This document shows, one piece after another, positions 17,493 to 26,902 of a stretch of DNA of 64,000 nucleotides (the first letter of the stretch is position 1; every line of letters starts with the position of its first letter). Position numbers and translations under genes: made by a program. This stretch comes from Rhizobium terrae (GTDB lineage: Bacteria; Pseudomonadota; Alphaproteobacteria; Rhizobiales; Rhizobiaceae). Location: contig NZ_QJKM01000005.1 in assembly GCF_003425685.1 (NCBI RefSeq), positions 248,001 through 312,000 on the forward strand. The letters run 5' to 3'. A model generated the notes under the pieces. The model worked only from the letters and a program-made list of their open reading frames with translations, did not search any database and was not told the origin of the DNA.

Positions 17493-19436
17493 TCAGAACT
17501 CGGTCCATTGGGATTCCGTCGGTGCGGCGGCAGCGGCTGCAGCACCGCCGCCGAAGGACCTGCCGACCCGCTGGGCCAGGCGCCGAGCCGGCGATTCCTG
17601 CGGAGCGGCGTTGCGCGGAGCTGCTACCGGACGAGTGATGGTGCGCTGGCCGGTCTCGGAGAGCTTGAAGCGGGTGATGAGCTCACGCAGCTTGGTGCTT
17701 TCCGAAGCGAGGTTGGCGCCGGCGGCGTTGGTCTCTTCCACCATCGCTGCATTCTGCTGGGTCACCTGGTCCATCTGGTTGACAGCCGAGTTGACCTCGG
17801 CGAGGCCGACCGACTGTTCGCGGGCAGCGGTGGCGATCGCGTTGATATGCTCGTTGATGGTGACGACGTGGCCTTCGATGGTCTTCAGCGCGTCACCCGT
17901 TTCGCGAACGAGCTTCACACCGTTCTGAACCTCGGCGCCGGATTTGCGGATGAGGTCCTTGATCTCCTTGGCGGCATTTGCGGAGCGCTGGGCGAGTTCC
18001 CGGACTTCCTGGGCGACGACCGCGAAACCCTTGCCGGCTTCGCCGGCGCGCGCCGCTTCGACGCCGGCATTCAGAGCGAGGAGATTGGTCTGGAAGGCGA
18101 TTTCGTCGATCACGCCGATGATGTTGGAGATCTGGCTGGACGACTGCTCGATGCGCTGCATCGCATCCACCGCATTCGCGACGACGGCCCCCGACTGGGC
18201 GGCGCTGGCATTGGCTTCCAGGGTGATCGCCTTGGCCTCGTCGGCGCGCTTCGAGGAATTCGAAACATTGGCGGTGATCTGGTCGAGCGCGGCGGCGGTC
18301 TCTTCGAGCGAGGCAGCCTGTTGTTCGGTCCGTTTGGAGAGATCGTCGGCACTCTGGCTGACTTCGCGCGAGCCGCTGTCGATCGAATGGGCCGATCCGG
18401 CGACTTCCGAAAGGGCGGCACCCAGGCGGGAGACGGCCGAATTTAAGTCTTCGCGCAGCGCTTCGAAATCCGGCGCGAAAGGCTCGGTCAGCTGGAAGGC
18501 GAGGTCGCCGGCGGCGAGGCGGCGCAGACCCGCGGCAAGACCGGAGGTCGCCTCCTGAAGGCGGGCTTGGGCGGCAGCTTCTGCTTCCTGTTGCAGATGG
18601 ACGCGATCGGCTTCCGCCTGGGCACGGGCTTCTTCGGCTTCTTCCTGGAGTTGCCGGTTGGAGATCGCGGCCTGGCGGAAGACTTCCACGGCACCGGCCA
18701 TGGCGCCGACTTCGTCCTTGCGGCCGGCGAAGGGAATTTCGGTCGCCGTGTCACCAGAGGCAAGATTGCTCATCGAGGCGGTGATCTTCTGGATCGGACG
18801 GGCGATACCGGTCAGCACATAAACGGCGGCCCCGACGATCAGCAGCGAAACGATGCCGAGGATGATTTCCATCGTGGTGAGCGCGGTCGAGTAGGTCACC
18901 TCAGCCTTCGCCGATTCGACGGCAGCGGCGTCGGCGTTCAGCGCCACCAGCTTGCCCACGGCTTCCATGACCGGCTGAATGGTGATGCGCATCTTCTCCA
19001 TCTCGACACGGGCGCGGGCATCCGACGCCTTGCGGGAGAAGTCCAGCATCTTCTTGCCGGCGACCACGTATTTCTCGACGCCGCCGGTGATCTGGTCGAC
19101 GAACTGGCGCTCCTGGTCGCTCGAGATCAGCGGCTTATAGGTCTCGATAGCTTTGTTCAGCGTGTCGGACTGCTGGGCGATCAGTTTTTCAGCCGTCTCC
19201 ATGCCGAAATCCGAAGTCGTCGTCAGATGTCCCATGTAGGCGACCGTCATGCCGAGAATGGCCGTCTCGATATTCTTGGACGCCTGAACGCTCGGCAGCG
19301 AATCCTTGGATATCGTATTGAGATTGCCGGCAACGTTGGAGAGCGAAGAGATAGCCGCCCAGGCAAGAACGGCGATAAGCGCCGCGATCGCGCCGAAGAC
19401 GGCGATGAGCGAGCTGCGAATGGAGAGACGGGACAT
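17493..19436 (-). CDS. Methyl-accepting chemotaxis protein with CheR-type tail
   Basis: A transmembrane chemoreceptor (647 residues). The first span is near residues 8-30, a four-helix-bundle periplasmic domain at about 31-185, the second span at about 188-210, then HAMP ([19 protein letters not shown]) and a second HAMP-like segment near 305-350. The signalling tip is near 450-490 ([20 protein letters not shown]). The last residues are QWTEF after an alanine-rich linker. This resembles the NWETF/NWEEF pentapeptide that tethers CheR and CheB, so it is probably a high-abundance-type receptor that docks its own methylation enzymes. CGGAG precedes the ATG. The ligand is unknown. Confidence 0.92.
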   Translation of the reverse strand: MSRLSIRSSLIAVFGAIAALIAVLAWAAISSLSNVAGNLNTISKDSLPSVQASKNIETAILGMTVAYMGHLTTTSDFGMETAEKLIAQQSDTLNKAIETYKPLISSDQERQFVDQITGGVEKYVVAGKKMLDFSRKASDARARVEMEKMRITIQPVMEAVGKLVALNADAAAVESAKAEVTYSTALTTMEIILGIVSLLIVGAAVYVLTGIARPIQKITASMSNLASGDTATEIPFAGRKDEVGAMAGAVEVFRQAAISNRQLQEEAEEARAQAEADRVHLQQEAEAAAQARLQEATSGLAAGLRRLAAGDLAFQLTEPFAPDFEALREDLNSAVSRLGAALSEVAGSAHSIDSGSREVSQSADDLSKRTEQQAASLEETAAALDQITANVSNSSKRADEAKAITLEANASAAQSGAVVANAVDAMQRIEQSSSQISNIIGVIDEIAFQTNLLALNAGVEAARAGEAGKGFAVVAQEVRELAQRSANAAKEIKDLIRKSGAEVQNGVKLVRETGDALKTIEGHVVTINEHINAIATAAREQSVGLAEVNSAVNQMDQVTQQNAAMVEETNAAGANLASESTKLRELITRFKLSETGQRTITRPVAAPRNAAPQESPARRLAQRVGRSFGGGAAAAAAAPTESQWTEF

Positions 19437-19842
19437 GAGGTTCGGCTCCGGAATGATGAAGCCTCGGATGAGGCAACGCGTTTTTCACGCGCAGATCTGA
19501 TATCTGGCAGTGTGGGAAAAAGAACCGGCATCATACCGGCTCCTGCGCTCACACCGGACGGCGATTGCGCGATGCCCTGAGGCTAGGTGAAACTCTTTAA
19601 CGACAGATTGAGTTTTTGATATTATAAAATGGATTTCGATAATTTCAGCGGTCGAAATGCCATAAATCTCCGCCGGTATGCTGTTATTTTCCAACGGAAA
19701 TATTCAGAATCGCGATCGACAGGTGGCAGGCTGCCTGTCAATCTCAGACAGATTAATTTCCCGTTCAGGCTGTATGCGAAATCTTGCCTTCGGAGGCCTC
19801 CGCCGCCTGTTTTTCGCCGGCGCGCGCACCTTGTTCGAAACG
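19437..19842. other. Gene-free stretch between chemoreceptor and TetR genes
   Basis: About 400 bases without a convincing gene. It is richer in A and T than its surroundings, especially 19585-19700, and must hold the promoter of the chemoreceptor. Short open frames here lack ribosome sites and look random. A short inverted repeat around 19720-19740 (GACAGG ... CCTGTC) has no T run on either side, so I do not call it a terminator. Confidence 0.5.
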
Positions 19843-20436
19843 CTACCTCGCGGCGCGCAGACCATCCATCAGCAGCCCGATCAGTCGATAGGATCGATCG
19901 CGCCATTCCGGCGATTCGGGAATGGAATAGATGCTCGAGAGGGCGTGCATAAGGTCTGCCGTATCGATGTCCGTGCGGACATAGCCCTTTTCGCCGGCAG
20001 CCTTCAGAAGGCTTTCGAGGGCGCCGCGCACCTGGCCGAAGCCCTCGGCGAAAAGCGACGAATTGGATGTCATCAGAATGCGTAAGCTGTTCGACATACC
20101 GCGTTTTGTGGCGATATAGCCCACGAAACGCCGCATCCATTCCTCCAGCGCCACATCCGGCGGGTGTTTTTCGGAAAGTTCGGCTGCAGCCGCTCCAAGG
20201 CTTTCGAGCTCGCGGCGATAAACCACCTCGACCAGATGCTCGCGGGTTGGAAAATGCCGGTAGAGCGTGCCGATGCCGACGCCCGCCTGCCGCGCTATAT
20301 CCTCCAGCGAGGTCTCGACGCCCTTTTCCGCAAAGGCGGCCGCCGCCACTTCAACGAGCTTGTCGCGGTTGCGGCGGGCATCGGCGCGAAGCCTGGTCGG
20401 TGCGGACGGTATCGTCTTGGGTTCGGCCGAGGCCAA
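19843..20436 (-). CDS. TetR-family transcriptional regulator
   Basis: A repressor-type regulator (197 residues). The helix-turn-helix at about residues 18-62 includes AAFAEKGVETSLEDIARQAG and VGIGTLYRHFPTREHLVEVVY, the classic TetR pattern; the C-terminal half is the variable ligand domain. I chose the TTG at 20436 because GGAGC lies seven to eight bases before it. An upstream in-frame ATG at 20484 has no ribosome site and lies next to the operator-like palindrome. It is divergent from the three-subunit molybdenum oxidoreductase operon and is its probable regulator. Confidence 0.87.
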   Translation of the reverse strand: MASAEPKTIPSAPTRLRADARRNRDKLVEVAAAAFAEKGVETSLEDIARQAGVGIGTLYRHFPTREHLVEVVYRRELESLGAAAAELSEKHPPDVALEEWMRRFVGYIATKRGMSNSLRILMTSNSSLFAEGFGQVRGALESLLKAAGEKGYVRTDIDTADLMHALSSIYSIPESPEWRDRSYRLIGLLMDGLRAAR

Positions 20437-20490
20437 AATTCTGCTCCAATGAAAGTCGGGGCTTGACGAAAAGCAACAAGCCATTAGTTT

Positions 20491-20510
20491 AATCGGAGGC
20501 GCCTCCGTTT
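20491..20510. promoter_or_regulatory. TetR-type operator palindrome
   Basis: CGGAGGCGCCTCCG (20494-20507) is a perfect 14-base palindrome, and the flanks (AAT ... TTT) extend the symmetry almost to 20 bases. It lies 55 bases upstream of the TetR start codon, between the divergent genes. Palindromes of this type are common TetR-family targets. The pairing with the adjacent regulator is inferred from position. Confidence 0.7.
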
Positions 20511-20678
20511 ATCTGGAGTGCCTTCCACTTCTTAATCCAGAAGCTTGCAGGATGTCATGCCGAAATCGTCTCGGCGCGTCCCGTGGAGAAAAACCGATAT
20601 AGCGCTCGGTCGGCCGTCGACCAGGGGCTTGTAGAACCAGAATACCTCATTTCCGTGACGATGGCAGGAGCCTGATCC

Positions 20679-21176
20679 ATGACACGAACCATCCATCTTT
20701 CGCTCGATATCAACGGGCGGCGGCACGAACTGGACGTCGAGCCGCGCGTCACTCTGCTCGATGCACTGCGCGAGCATCTGGCGCTGACCGGAACCAAGAA
20801 GGGCTGCGACCAGGGGCAGTGCGGCGCCTGCACCTGCCATGTCGACGGCAAGCGCGTGCTCTCCTGTCTGACGCTCGCAGCCCAGGTCGAGGGCCGGGAG
20901 ATCACGACGATCGAGGGCATAACCGGGGAGAACGGCGATCTTCACCCGGTCCAGGCCGCCTTCATCGAGCACGACGCCTTCCAATGCGGTTACTGCACGC
21001 CGGGCCAGATCATGTCGGCGGTTGCCTGCATCCGCGAAGGCCATGCGGGATCCGACGAGGAAATCCGCGAATACATGTCCGGCAATCTCTGTCGGTGCGG
21101 AGCCTACAACAGCATCGTCGCGGCAGTCCGCGAGGCAGCGCAGGCGACGGTGAAGGAAAAGATGGAGGTGGCCTGA
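20679..21176 (+). CDS. Aldehyde/xanthine oxidoreductase, 2Fe-2S subunit
   Basis: The iron-sulfur subunit (165 residues) of a xanthine-oxidase-family enzyme. The plant-ferredoxin-type cluster is bound by Cys in GCDQGQCGACTCHVDG (near residues 45-60) and the second cluster by CGYCTPGQ and CRCGAY (near 105-145). It passes electrons from the molybdenum centre to FAD. The closest well-known relatives by layout are E. coli PaoA/YagT. Unlike PaoA, no twin-arginine signal precedes the ferredoxin domain, so this enzyme should be cytoplasmic. It overlaps the next gene by one base (TGATG). Confidence 0.93.
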   Translation: MTRTIHLSLDINGRRHELDVEPRVTLLDALREHLALTGTKKGCDQGQCGACTCHVDGKRVLSCLTLAAQVEGREITTIEGITGENGDLHPVQAAFIEHDAFQCGYCTPGQIMSAVACIREGHAGSDEEIREYMSGNLCRCGAYNSIVAAVREAAQATVKEKMEVA

Positions 21177-22171
21177 TGCGCGATTTTTCCTATCTCCGCG
21201 CCACGTCCGCCGATGACGCCCAGAAGGCTGCGCTTCAAGCCGGCGCTGTGCTGCTTGCCGGCGGCACGACCTTGCTCGATCTCGCCAAATGCGGCGTGAC
21301 CGAGCCCGAAACGGTCGTCGATATCACTCATCTCTCCAGTCTTGACGGTATCGCCGTCGATGAAGGCGGCGCGACGATTGGTGCGCTTGCCCGGATGAGC
21401 GAGGTCGCCGACCATCGCGAGATCAAGGCGGCATTTCCGGCGGTATCGGAATCCCTGTCGCTCGCAGCCTCGGCGCAGTTGCGCAACATGGCGACGATGG
21501 GCGGCAATCTCCTGCAGCGGACCCGCTGTTCCTATTTCCGCGAACCGGGCGTGTTTGCGGCCTGCAACAAGCGAAATCCCGGTTCCGGCTGTTCGGCGAT
21601 CGGCGGCGTGACCCGCAACCATGCCATTCTCGGCACAAGCGATGCCTGCATCGCCACCTATCCCGGCGATCTGGCGGTAGCGCTTGTCGCTTTCGACGCG
21701 ACCGTCGAAATCGGCAGCCGAAGGGTTCCAGTCGATGATTTCTTCCTGCTTCCCGGCAATACGCCCGACAGGGAAACCGTGCTGGAAAAGGGTGACATCA
21801 TCACTGCCATCAGTATTCCGGCTTCTGCCGCTGCTCGAAATTCAACTTATTTGAAGGTCCGCGACCGGCAATCCTACGAGTTCGCGGCCGCGAGTGCCGC
21901 GGTCGGCCTCGAATTCGAAGCGGATGGCAGAACGGTCCGCGATATTCGCGTAGCCCTCGGCGGTGTCGCCACCAAGCCTTGGCGAGCCCGTGCCGTCGAG
22001 CAGGCACTTGTCGGCAAGGCTCTCGATGCGGAGACCGTCGAAAAGGCCAGCAGCCTCGCCATGGAGGGGGCCGTCAGCCAAGGCGGCAACCATTACAAGA
22101 TCGAACTGGCGCCGCGCGTCATCACCCGCGCAATCGAGCAATTGGGCCTGAAAGTTGGAGGTCTCGCATGA
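21176..22171 (+). CDS. Aldehyde/xanthine oxidoreductase, FAD subunit
   Basis: The flavin subunit (331 residues, like PaoB/YagS). The FAD-binding motifs are LLAGGTTLLDLAK near residue 30 and ATMGGNLLQRTRCSYFRE near 105-120. The latter is followed by a Cys-rich insert (CNKRNPGSGCSAIGG) that in the YagS group binds an extra 4Fe-4S cluster. It is translated from an ATG overlapping the upstream stop and overlaps the large subunit by four bases. Confidence 0.93.
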   Translation: MRDFSYLRATSADDAQKAALQAGAVLLAGGTTLLDLAKCGVTEPETVVDITHLSSLDGIAVDEGGATIGALARMSEVADHREIKAAFPAVSESLSLAASAQLRNMATMGGNLLQRTRCSYFREPGVFAACNKRNPGSGCSAIGGVTRNHAILGTSDACIATYPGDLAVALVAFDATVEIGSRRVPVDDFFLLPGNTPDRETVLEKGDIITAISIPASAAARNSTYLKVRDRQSYEFAAASAAVGLEFEADGRTVRDIRVALGGVATKPWRARAVEQALVGKALDAETVEKASSLAMEGAVSQGGNHYKIELAPRVITRAIEQLGLKVGGLA

Positions 22172-24456
22172 CCATTATGCCACCCCGCAAACATGGCGAC
22201 GCTTCCGACGGCGTCGTCGGAGGCCGCCAGACCCGTTTCGAAGGCAGCCTCAAGGTTACCGGTGCCGCGACCTATGCGCTGGAATATCCGGTCGAGAATG
22301 TCGCGCATGCGGTTCTGGTGCAGAGTACCATCCCGGCGGGCCGCGTGCTGAACGTTAATGCCGAAACGGCGCGCGCCGCGCCGGGCGTGCTTCTGGTTCT
22401 GACTCCCGAGGACGATCTCGGCTTCACGGTTGCGTCGGACTGGGGAGGCAACAGGCCGGAAAATCAACCTTATTATCCTCTGCCGCGTCACGTGCAGTTC
22501 AATGGCCAGCCGATCGTCGCGATCGTGGCCGAGAACCGCGAACAGGCTTTCGAAGCCGCCAAGCTCGTCAGCATCACCTATGAGGAAGCGCCCCACGTCG
22601 CCAGCCTCGACGATCCGAATGCCGGCGAAGGCAAGCTTATGGGCAACCTCGTCTTCAACTGGGGCGATGCCGAAGCAGCGCTCGCAGCCGCGCCGGTTCA
22701 AATCGAAGGCACGTACAGCACACCGCGCGAATATCACGTCGCCATGGAGCCGCATGGCCTCACGGTGAAATGGGACGGCGACCAGATCACCGTCTGGGAG
22801 CCGAGCCAGTGGTCGCACGGCATGGCGCGCACCTATTCCGAATGGTTCGATATCCCCTACGAGAATGTCCGGCTGATCTCGCCGTTCATCGGTGGCGGTT
22901 TCGGCTCCAAGGGTGCGGCGCTCGCGCATGGGGCGGTGGCTGCCTTCGCCGCGCGCAAGCTTGGCAGGCCGGTAAAACTTGCGCTTACCCGTCCGCAGAA
23001 TTTCACCAACTACGGCGGCCGCGCCGCGACCCGCCAGACGATCAGGCTCGGCGCCACCGAAGACGGCATCCTGCAGGCGATCGTCCATCGCGGCGCCAGC
23101 GAAACCTCTACCTATGCGGACTGGCCGGAGCAGACCGGCGCCGCGACGCCGATTCTCTACAAGGTGGAGAACTTCTCCTCCGAACATCGCGTCGTGCCGG
23201 TCAATACCGTGACACCCGGCGCACTGCGTGGCCCCGGCAAGAATCCCAGTTCCTTCGGCATCGAAAGCGCCATGGAGGAGCTTGCCTACAAGCTCGGCAT
23301 GGATCCGCTCGAACTTCGGCTGAAGAATTATGCCGACCACGACTATCAGTCGGGCAAACCCTGGTCGACACGCCGGTTGCGCGAGGCATTGACCGAAGGC
23401 GCCGAAGCCTTCGGATGGTCGAGGCGTAGCCACGCGCCGCGCTCGATGCGTGACGGCAGGACGCTGATCGGCTGGGGCATCGGCTGCGGCACGTTTCCGG
23501 TTCTCCAGGCTCCGAGCGAAGCCCTGATCCGCGTTCTCGCGAACGGCCGCGTCGAAGTGGTCAGCGGCGCGATCGACATGGGGCAGGGGACCTACACGGT
23601 GCTTGCCCAGACCGCTGCCGAAGTGTTCGGCATCCCGGTCGATCAGGTCGAAGTCCATCTCGGGGATTCCCGGCTGCCCGGTTCGGCGATCGCCGGCGGT
23701 TCCATGCTGGCAGGCTCCATCCTCGGCGCCGTCCACAAGGCCGCCACGGCCGCCCGCGACGAACTGATCGGCCTCGCGCTCAACGACGAAAACTCGCCGC
23801 TGCGCGATACGGGCGCCAATACACTGACCTTCAGCGAAGGGCGGATTGCCGTGCCGCGCGGCGAGGGACCATCGCTCAGCCTACCGGAACTGATGGCGGC
23901 GCTCGGCCGCGACGAAATCGAAACCCGCCGCAACACGCTGCCGGATGGCGCGAGCGCCCAGGAGCATCACCAGGCCTGGACGACCATGGCGAAGGTCCAG
24001 GGGCCGACCATGGGCGAATATTCCATGCACAGTTGGTGCGCCCATTTTGCGGAAGTGCGGGTGGACGAGGACTTTGGAACGGTACGGGTTTCCCGCATCG
24101 TCTCGGCCTTCGATTGCGGCCGTCTCTACAATCCCCGCATGGTCGAAAGCCAGTGGCGCGGCGGCATCATCATGGGCATCGGCCAGGCGCTGCTCGAAGA
24201 GGGTCTCGTCGACATGCGCAACGGCCGGACGGTCAACAACAATATGGGCGACTATCTGGTGCCGACCAATGCCGACGTGCCGGACATTCAGGTGATTTCC
24301 GTTGGCGTACCAGACTACGGCGCCTCGGCGCTCGGCGGCAAGGGGGTCGGAGAAGTCGGCATTGTCGGCGTCGCGCCGGCCATCGCCAACGCCGTCTTCC
24401 ATGCCACCGGCAAACGCGTCCGCGACCTGCCGATCACGCTGGAAAAGCTGATCTGA
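22168..24456 (+). CDS. Aldehyde/xanthine oxidoreductase, molybdopterin subunit
   Basis: The catalytic subunit (762 residues, like PaoC/YagR). It begins with the usual GGRQTRFEGSLKVTGAATYA entry and contains the molybdopterin loops (IGGGFGSKGAA near residue 245, ALRGPGKNPSSFGIE near 350, MGQGTYTVLAQTAAEV near 470) and GGKGVGEVGIVG near 720, whose Glu corresponds to the catalytic base of the family. The start is the ATG in the upstream stop. No PaoD/XdhC-type cofactor-insertion gene follows, so that chaperone must be elsewhere. The substrate is probably an aldehyde or N-heterocycle. Confidence 0.93.
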   Translation: MTIMPPRKHGDASDGVVGGRQTRFEGSLKVTGAATYALEYPVENVAHAVLVQSTIPAGRVLNVNAETARAAPGVLLVLTPEDDLGFTVASDWGGNRPENQPYYPLPRHVQFNGQPIVAIVAENREQAFEAAKLVSITYEEAPHVASLDDPNAGEGKLMGNLVFNWGDAEAALAAAPVQIEGTYSTPREYHVAMEPHGLTVKWDGDQITVWEPSQWSHGMARTYSEWFDIPYENVRLISPFIGGGFGSKGAALAHGAVAAFAARKLGRPVKLALTRPQNFTNYGGRAATRQTIRLGATEDGILQAIVHRGASETSTYADWPEQTGAATPILYKVENFSSEHRVVPVNTVTPGALRGPGKNPSSFGIESAMEELAYKLGMDPLELRLKNYADHDYQSGKPWSTRRLREALTEGAEAFGWSRRSHAPRSMRDGRTLIGWGIGCGTFPVLQAPSEALIRVLANGRVEVVSGAIDMGQGTYTVLAQTAAEVFGIPVDQVEVHLGDSRLPGSAIAGGSMLAGSILGAVHKAATAARDELIGLALNDENSPLRDTGANTLTFSEGRIAVPRGEGPSLSLPELMAALGRDEIETRRNTLPDGASAQEHHQAWTTMAKVQGPTMGEYSMHSWCAHFAEVRVDEDFGTVRVSRIVSAFDCGRLYNPRMVESQWRGGIIMGIGQALLEEGLVDMRNGRTVNNNMGDYLVPTNADVPDIQVISVGVPDYGASALGGKGVGEVGIVGVAPAIANAVFHATGKRVRDLPITLEKLI

Positions 24457-24461
24457 GAAAA

Positions 24462-24490
24462 CGGCGCATCCGGTTTAACCGGGTGCGCCG
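24462..24490. terminator. Bidirectional terminator between convergent genes
   Basis: A 12-base-pair stem with one wobble (24462-24473 / 24479-24490) and loop TTTAA lies between the molybdenum subunit stop and the LysR stop. An AAAA run precedes it on the plus strand, giving TTTT after the hairpin for leftward LysR transcripts; rightward the tail is only moderately T-rich. Confidence 0.75.
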
Positions 24491-24507
24491 CGTCTGCTTC
24501 TGCATGT

Positions 24508-25440
24508 TCAGGCGCGCGGACGCCCGTCGAAACGTTCGGCGAGCTTTTCCTTGCGGAAGTGCTCGGTGACGAAGTCGACGAAGACACGCGTCTTTGCCGG
24601 CAAAAGTGTCCTGTTGGCATAATAGATCGATATCGGCCCGATATCCGCATACCAGTCCGGTAACAATCGGATCAGTTCCCCGCTCCGGAAATGCGGCAAC
24701 GCGTCCGGAACCGTGATCATAGAGACGCCGAGACCAAGGCGGGCGGCGCGAACCATCGCCGCAGGATCGTTCATCACAATCCTTTCGGAAAGCGATGTCT
24801 GCACCTCTTCACCGTCGATCCTGGGCATGACCCATTGGCGGATGCGGCCTGTATTAGAGGAGCGCAGGTAGATGCCGTCCCAACCTGCGAGGTCGGCGGG
24901 GTCGGCCGGCATGCGCCTGTCCTTCATGTATCGCGGGGAGGCGACCGCGACGACATGCGCTGGCCCAAGGATTCGCGCGACGGTGCCGGCCGCCAGTTCG
25001 AACCCGCCACCGATCGCCGCATCATATCCCTCGGCGATGAGGTCCACCTGTCGGTTCTCGAAGGTCCATTCCGGGCGGATCAGCGGATAGCGAGCCAGGA
25101 AGTCCGGCAGGAGCGGCAGGATATAGTCGGCGCCGAAATGCGGGCTCATGCTGACCTTGAGCAGGCCGGCCGGTTCCGGGCCTTGCGAAGCTGCGCCGAC
25201 GATGGCCGCCTGAAGCGCCTCGACGTGATCGCGGATCTCGGACAGAAAACGTTCTCCGGCTTCGGTCAGCGCCAGCTTTCTTGTGCTGCGCTGGAAGAGG
25301 CGGATGCCGAGTTTTTTCTCCAGGATCGCAACATTGCGGCTGACGGCCGCGGGCGTCAGCGACAGGCGCCGCGCGGCCGCCGAAAAACTGCCGAATTCGG
25401 CGCTGCGGATGAAGGAATCGAGGTTGGCAAGGTTTTCCAT
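24508..25440 (-). CDS. LysR-family transcriptional regulator
   Basis: A 310-residue LysR protein. The N-terminal winged helix-turn-helix (LDSFIRSAEFGSFSAAARRL, then LTPAAVSRNVAILEKKLG) is followed by a two-lobe effector domain starting near residue 88. It belongs to the large group related to DsdC/AaeR-like single-domain regulators of small oxidoreductases. It is divergent from an NADP-dependent reductase gene, the usual target arrangement. Confidence 0.92.
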   Translation of the reverse strand: MENLANLDSFIRSAEFGSFSAAARRLSLTPAAVSRNVAILEKKLGIRLFQRSTRKLALTEAGERFLSEIRDHVEALQAAIVGAASQGPEPAGLLKVSMSPHFGADYILPLLPDFLARYPLIRPEWTFENRQVDLIAEGYDAAIGGGFELAAGTVARILGPAHVVAVASPRYMKDRRMPADPADLAGWDGIYLRSSNTGRIRQWVMPRIDGEEVQTSLSERIVMNDPAAMVRAARLGLGVSMITVPDALPHFRSGELIRLLPDWYADIGPISIYYANRTLLPAKTRVFVDFVTEHFRKEKLAERFDGRPRA

Positions 25441-25475
25441 CAGCGGATCATTTTCAATGGATGCTTGAAGATGAT

Positions 25476-25500
25476 CCGCATTATTATGGGGTTATTGCGG
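25476..25500. promoter_or_regulatory. Possible LysR-binding dyad
   Basis: CCGCA (25476-25480) and TGCGG (25496-25500) form a dyad with 15 bases between, in the gap between the divergent LysR and reductase genes. LysR sites are typically interrupted dyads of this span. Position is the main support. Confidence 0.4.
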
Positions 25501-25552
25501 CATGATCCAGACACGATATCTCGGTTATCGGAACACGAAACGGAGTAGCACA

Positions 25553-26152
25553 ATGTCCATCGGTATCATCGGCGCCGGCAATATCGGCACGGCTTTCGCC
25601 CGCATCCTTGCCCGCAACAGCATCCGCGCAACCATTGCGAACAGCCGCGGCGCCGCCTCGCTCGAAGCGTTGACGACGGAGCTTTCACCCTGGATTTCCG
25701 CGGGTACCGTCGAAAATGCCGCCAACGCCGACATTGTGTTGGTTGCCGTTCCCTGGGGCAATCTGCCGGTGGCGCTGTCGGGGCTGCCGGCCTGGAATAA
25801 CAGAATCGTCATTGATGCCAACAATCCGGTGGTGATGCCGGGCTATCAATTGGCCGAACTCAATGGCCGTACTTCGAGCGAAGTCTTCGCCGATCTCGTG
25901 CCAGGCGCCCGCGTGGTCAAGGCCTTCAACCATCTCTTCGCGAAACTGCTTGAAGCAGACCCCGCCGCCGAAGGTGGCAGGCGGGTGGCATTTTACTCTG
26001 GTGACGATATCGCAGCGAAGGCGGATGTTGCGGCCCTTATCGACAAGCTCGGTTTCTCAGGCATCGATCTCGGCGTGCTGTCGGTGGGCGCAAGGCTGGC
26101 GCAGTTCCCCGGCGGGCCGCTGCCGGGGCTCAATCTGGTGAAGTTCGGCTAG
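25553..26152 (+). CDS. NADP-binding reductase, F420-dependent-reductase-like
   Basis: A Rossmann-fold protein of 199 residues starting IGIIGAGNIGTAFARILAR, with the nucleotide loop GAGNIG at residue 7 and TIANSRGAASL after the second strand (Ser-Arg suggests NADP). VKAFNHL near residue 123 is conserved in the NADPH:F420 oxidoreductase/2-dehydropantoate-like family; most bacterial members do not use F420. CGGAG precedes the ATG. It overlaps the convergent sulfite-oxidase-like gene by four bases at the 3' end. Confidence 0.87.
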   Translation: MSIGIIGAGNIGTAFARILARNSIRATIANSRGAASLEALTTELSPWISAGTVENAANADIVLVAVPWGNLPVALSGLPAWNNRIVIDANNPVVMPGYQLAELNGRTSSEVFADLVPGARVVKAFNHLFAKLLEADPAAEGGRRVAFYSGDDIAAKADVAALIDKLGFSGIDLGVLSVGARLAQFPGGPLPGLNLVKFG

Positions 26153-26823
26153 TCGTCCGAATACCGTTCCTCGACCCAAGGGTCGCCGCGCATGTGATAG
26201 CCGTTCTTTTCCCAGAAGCCGGCCTGATCGCGGCTCAAGAACTCGATCCGGTTCAGCCATTTGGCGCTTTTCCAGAAATAGAGGTGAGGCACGACAAGCC
26301 GTACCGGCCCGCCATGCTCCTCGGTCAGCGGCTGGCCTTCCCAATGGGTGACGAGGATCGCATCCGGCGAGGCGAAATCCGAAAGCAGCAGGTTGGTGGT
26401 GTAGCCGTCGTAACTCGTCAGCATCACCGCCACCGCTTCGTCCTTGGGATCGACGATATCGAGGAAGTCGTGGGTGGAAACCCCCTTCCAGGTGTTGTCG
26501 TAACGCGACCAGGTGGTGACGCAGTGGATGTCGGAGCGCATCTCGCTCTGTGGCAAGGCCTGGAGAGCGGCCCAGTCAAAGGTCTTCGGGTTGTTGACGA
26601 GGCCGCGTATGTCGAGCTTCCATTGCTGGGTCGTGACGCTCGGCTGCTGGCCGAGATCGAGTACCGGCCAGTTCTTGACGAGATGCTGGCCGGGCGGCAG
26701 GCGATCCGTCTCCGGGCGGGTGGTACGGCCGGTCAGGAACTTGCCCTGTTCGGCCCATTTGCGCTTGGTGACGGTAAGCTTCGAATCCGGTGTATTGCCC
26801 GGGGGCTGGATTTCGTCGGCCAT
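26149..26823 (-). CDS. Sulfite-oxidase-like molybdopterin protein
   Basis: A single-domain molybdopterin protein (224 residues). The cofactor Cys is in SDIHCVTTWSRYDNTW near residue 100, followed by GVSTHDFLDIV and YTTNLLLSD. The C-terminal part has GGPVRLVVPHLYFWKSAKWL. There is no signal peptide, haem domain or dimerisation domain, so it belongs to the cytoplasmic SUOX-like group whose substrate is undefined rather than to periplasmic MsrP. Its neighbours give no partner reductase. Confidence 0.88.
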   Translation of the reverse strand: MADEIQPPGNTPDSKLTVTKRKWAEQGKFLTGRTTRPETDRLPPGQHLVKNWPVLDLGQQPSVTTQQWKLDIRGLVNNPKTFDWAALQALPQSEMRSDIHCVTTWSRYDNTWKGVSTHDFLDIVDPKDEAVAVMLTSYDGYTTNLLLSDFASPDAILVTHWEGQPLTEEHGGPVRLVVPHLYFWKSAKWLNRIEFLSRDQAGFWEKNGYHMRGDPWVEERYSDD

Positions 26824-26902
26824 ATGCGATCCTCATGTCCTTGCGTTTGCAGATAATCTGTTAAACAAGGAGGCCAATCAATCGTTCTGCCTGGATATAT
26901 CG

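Noticed and set aside
19629..19952. Possible 107-residue plus-strand gene before TetR
   Set aside because: It has no ribosome site, an Arg/Pro-rich random-looking product and partial overlap with the TetR coding region.
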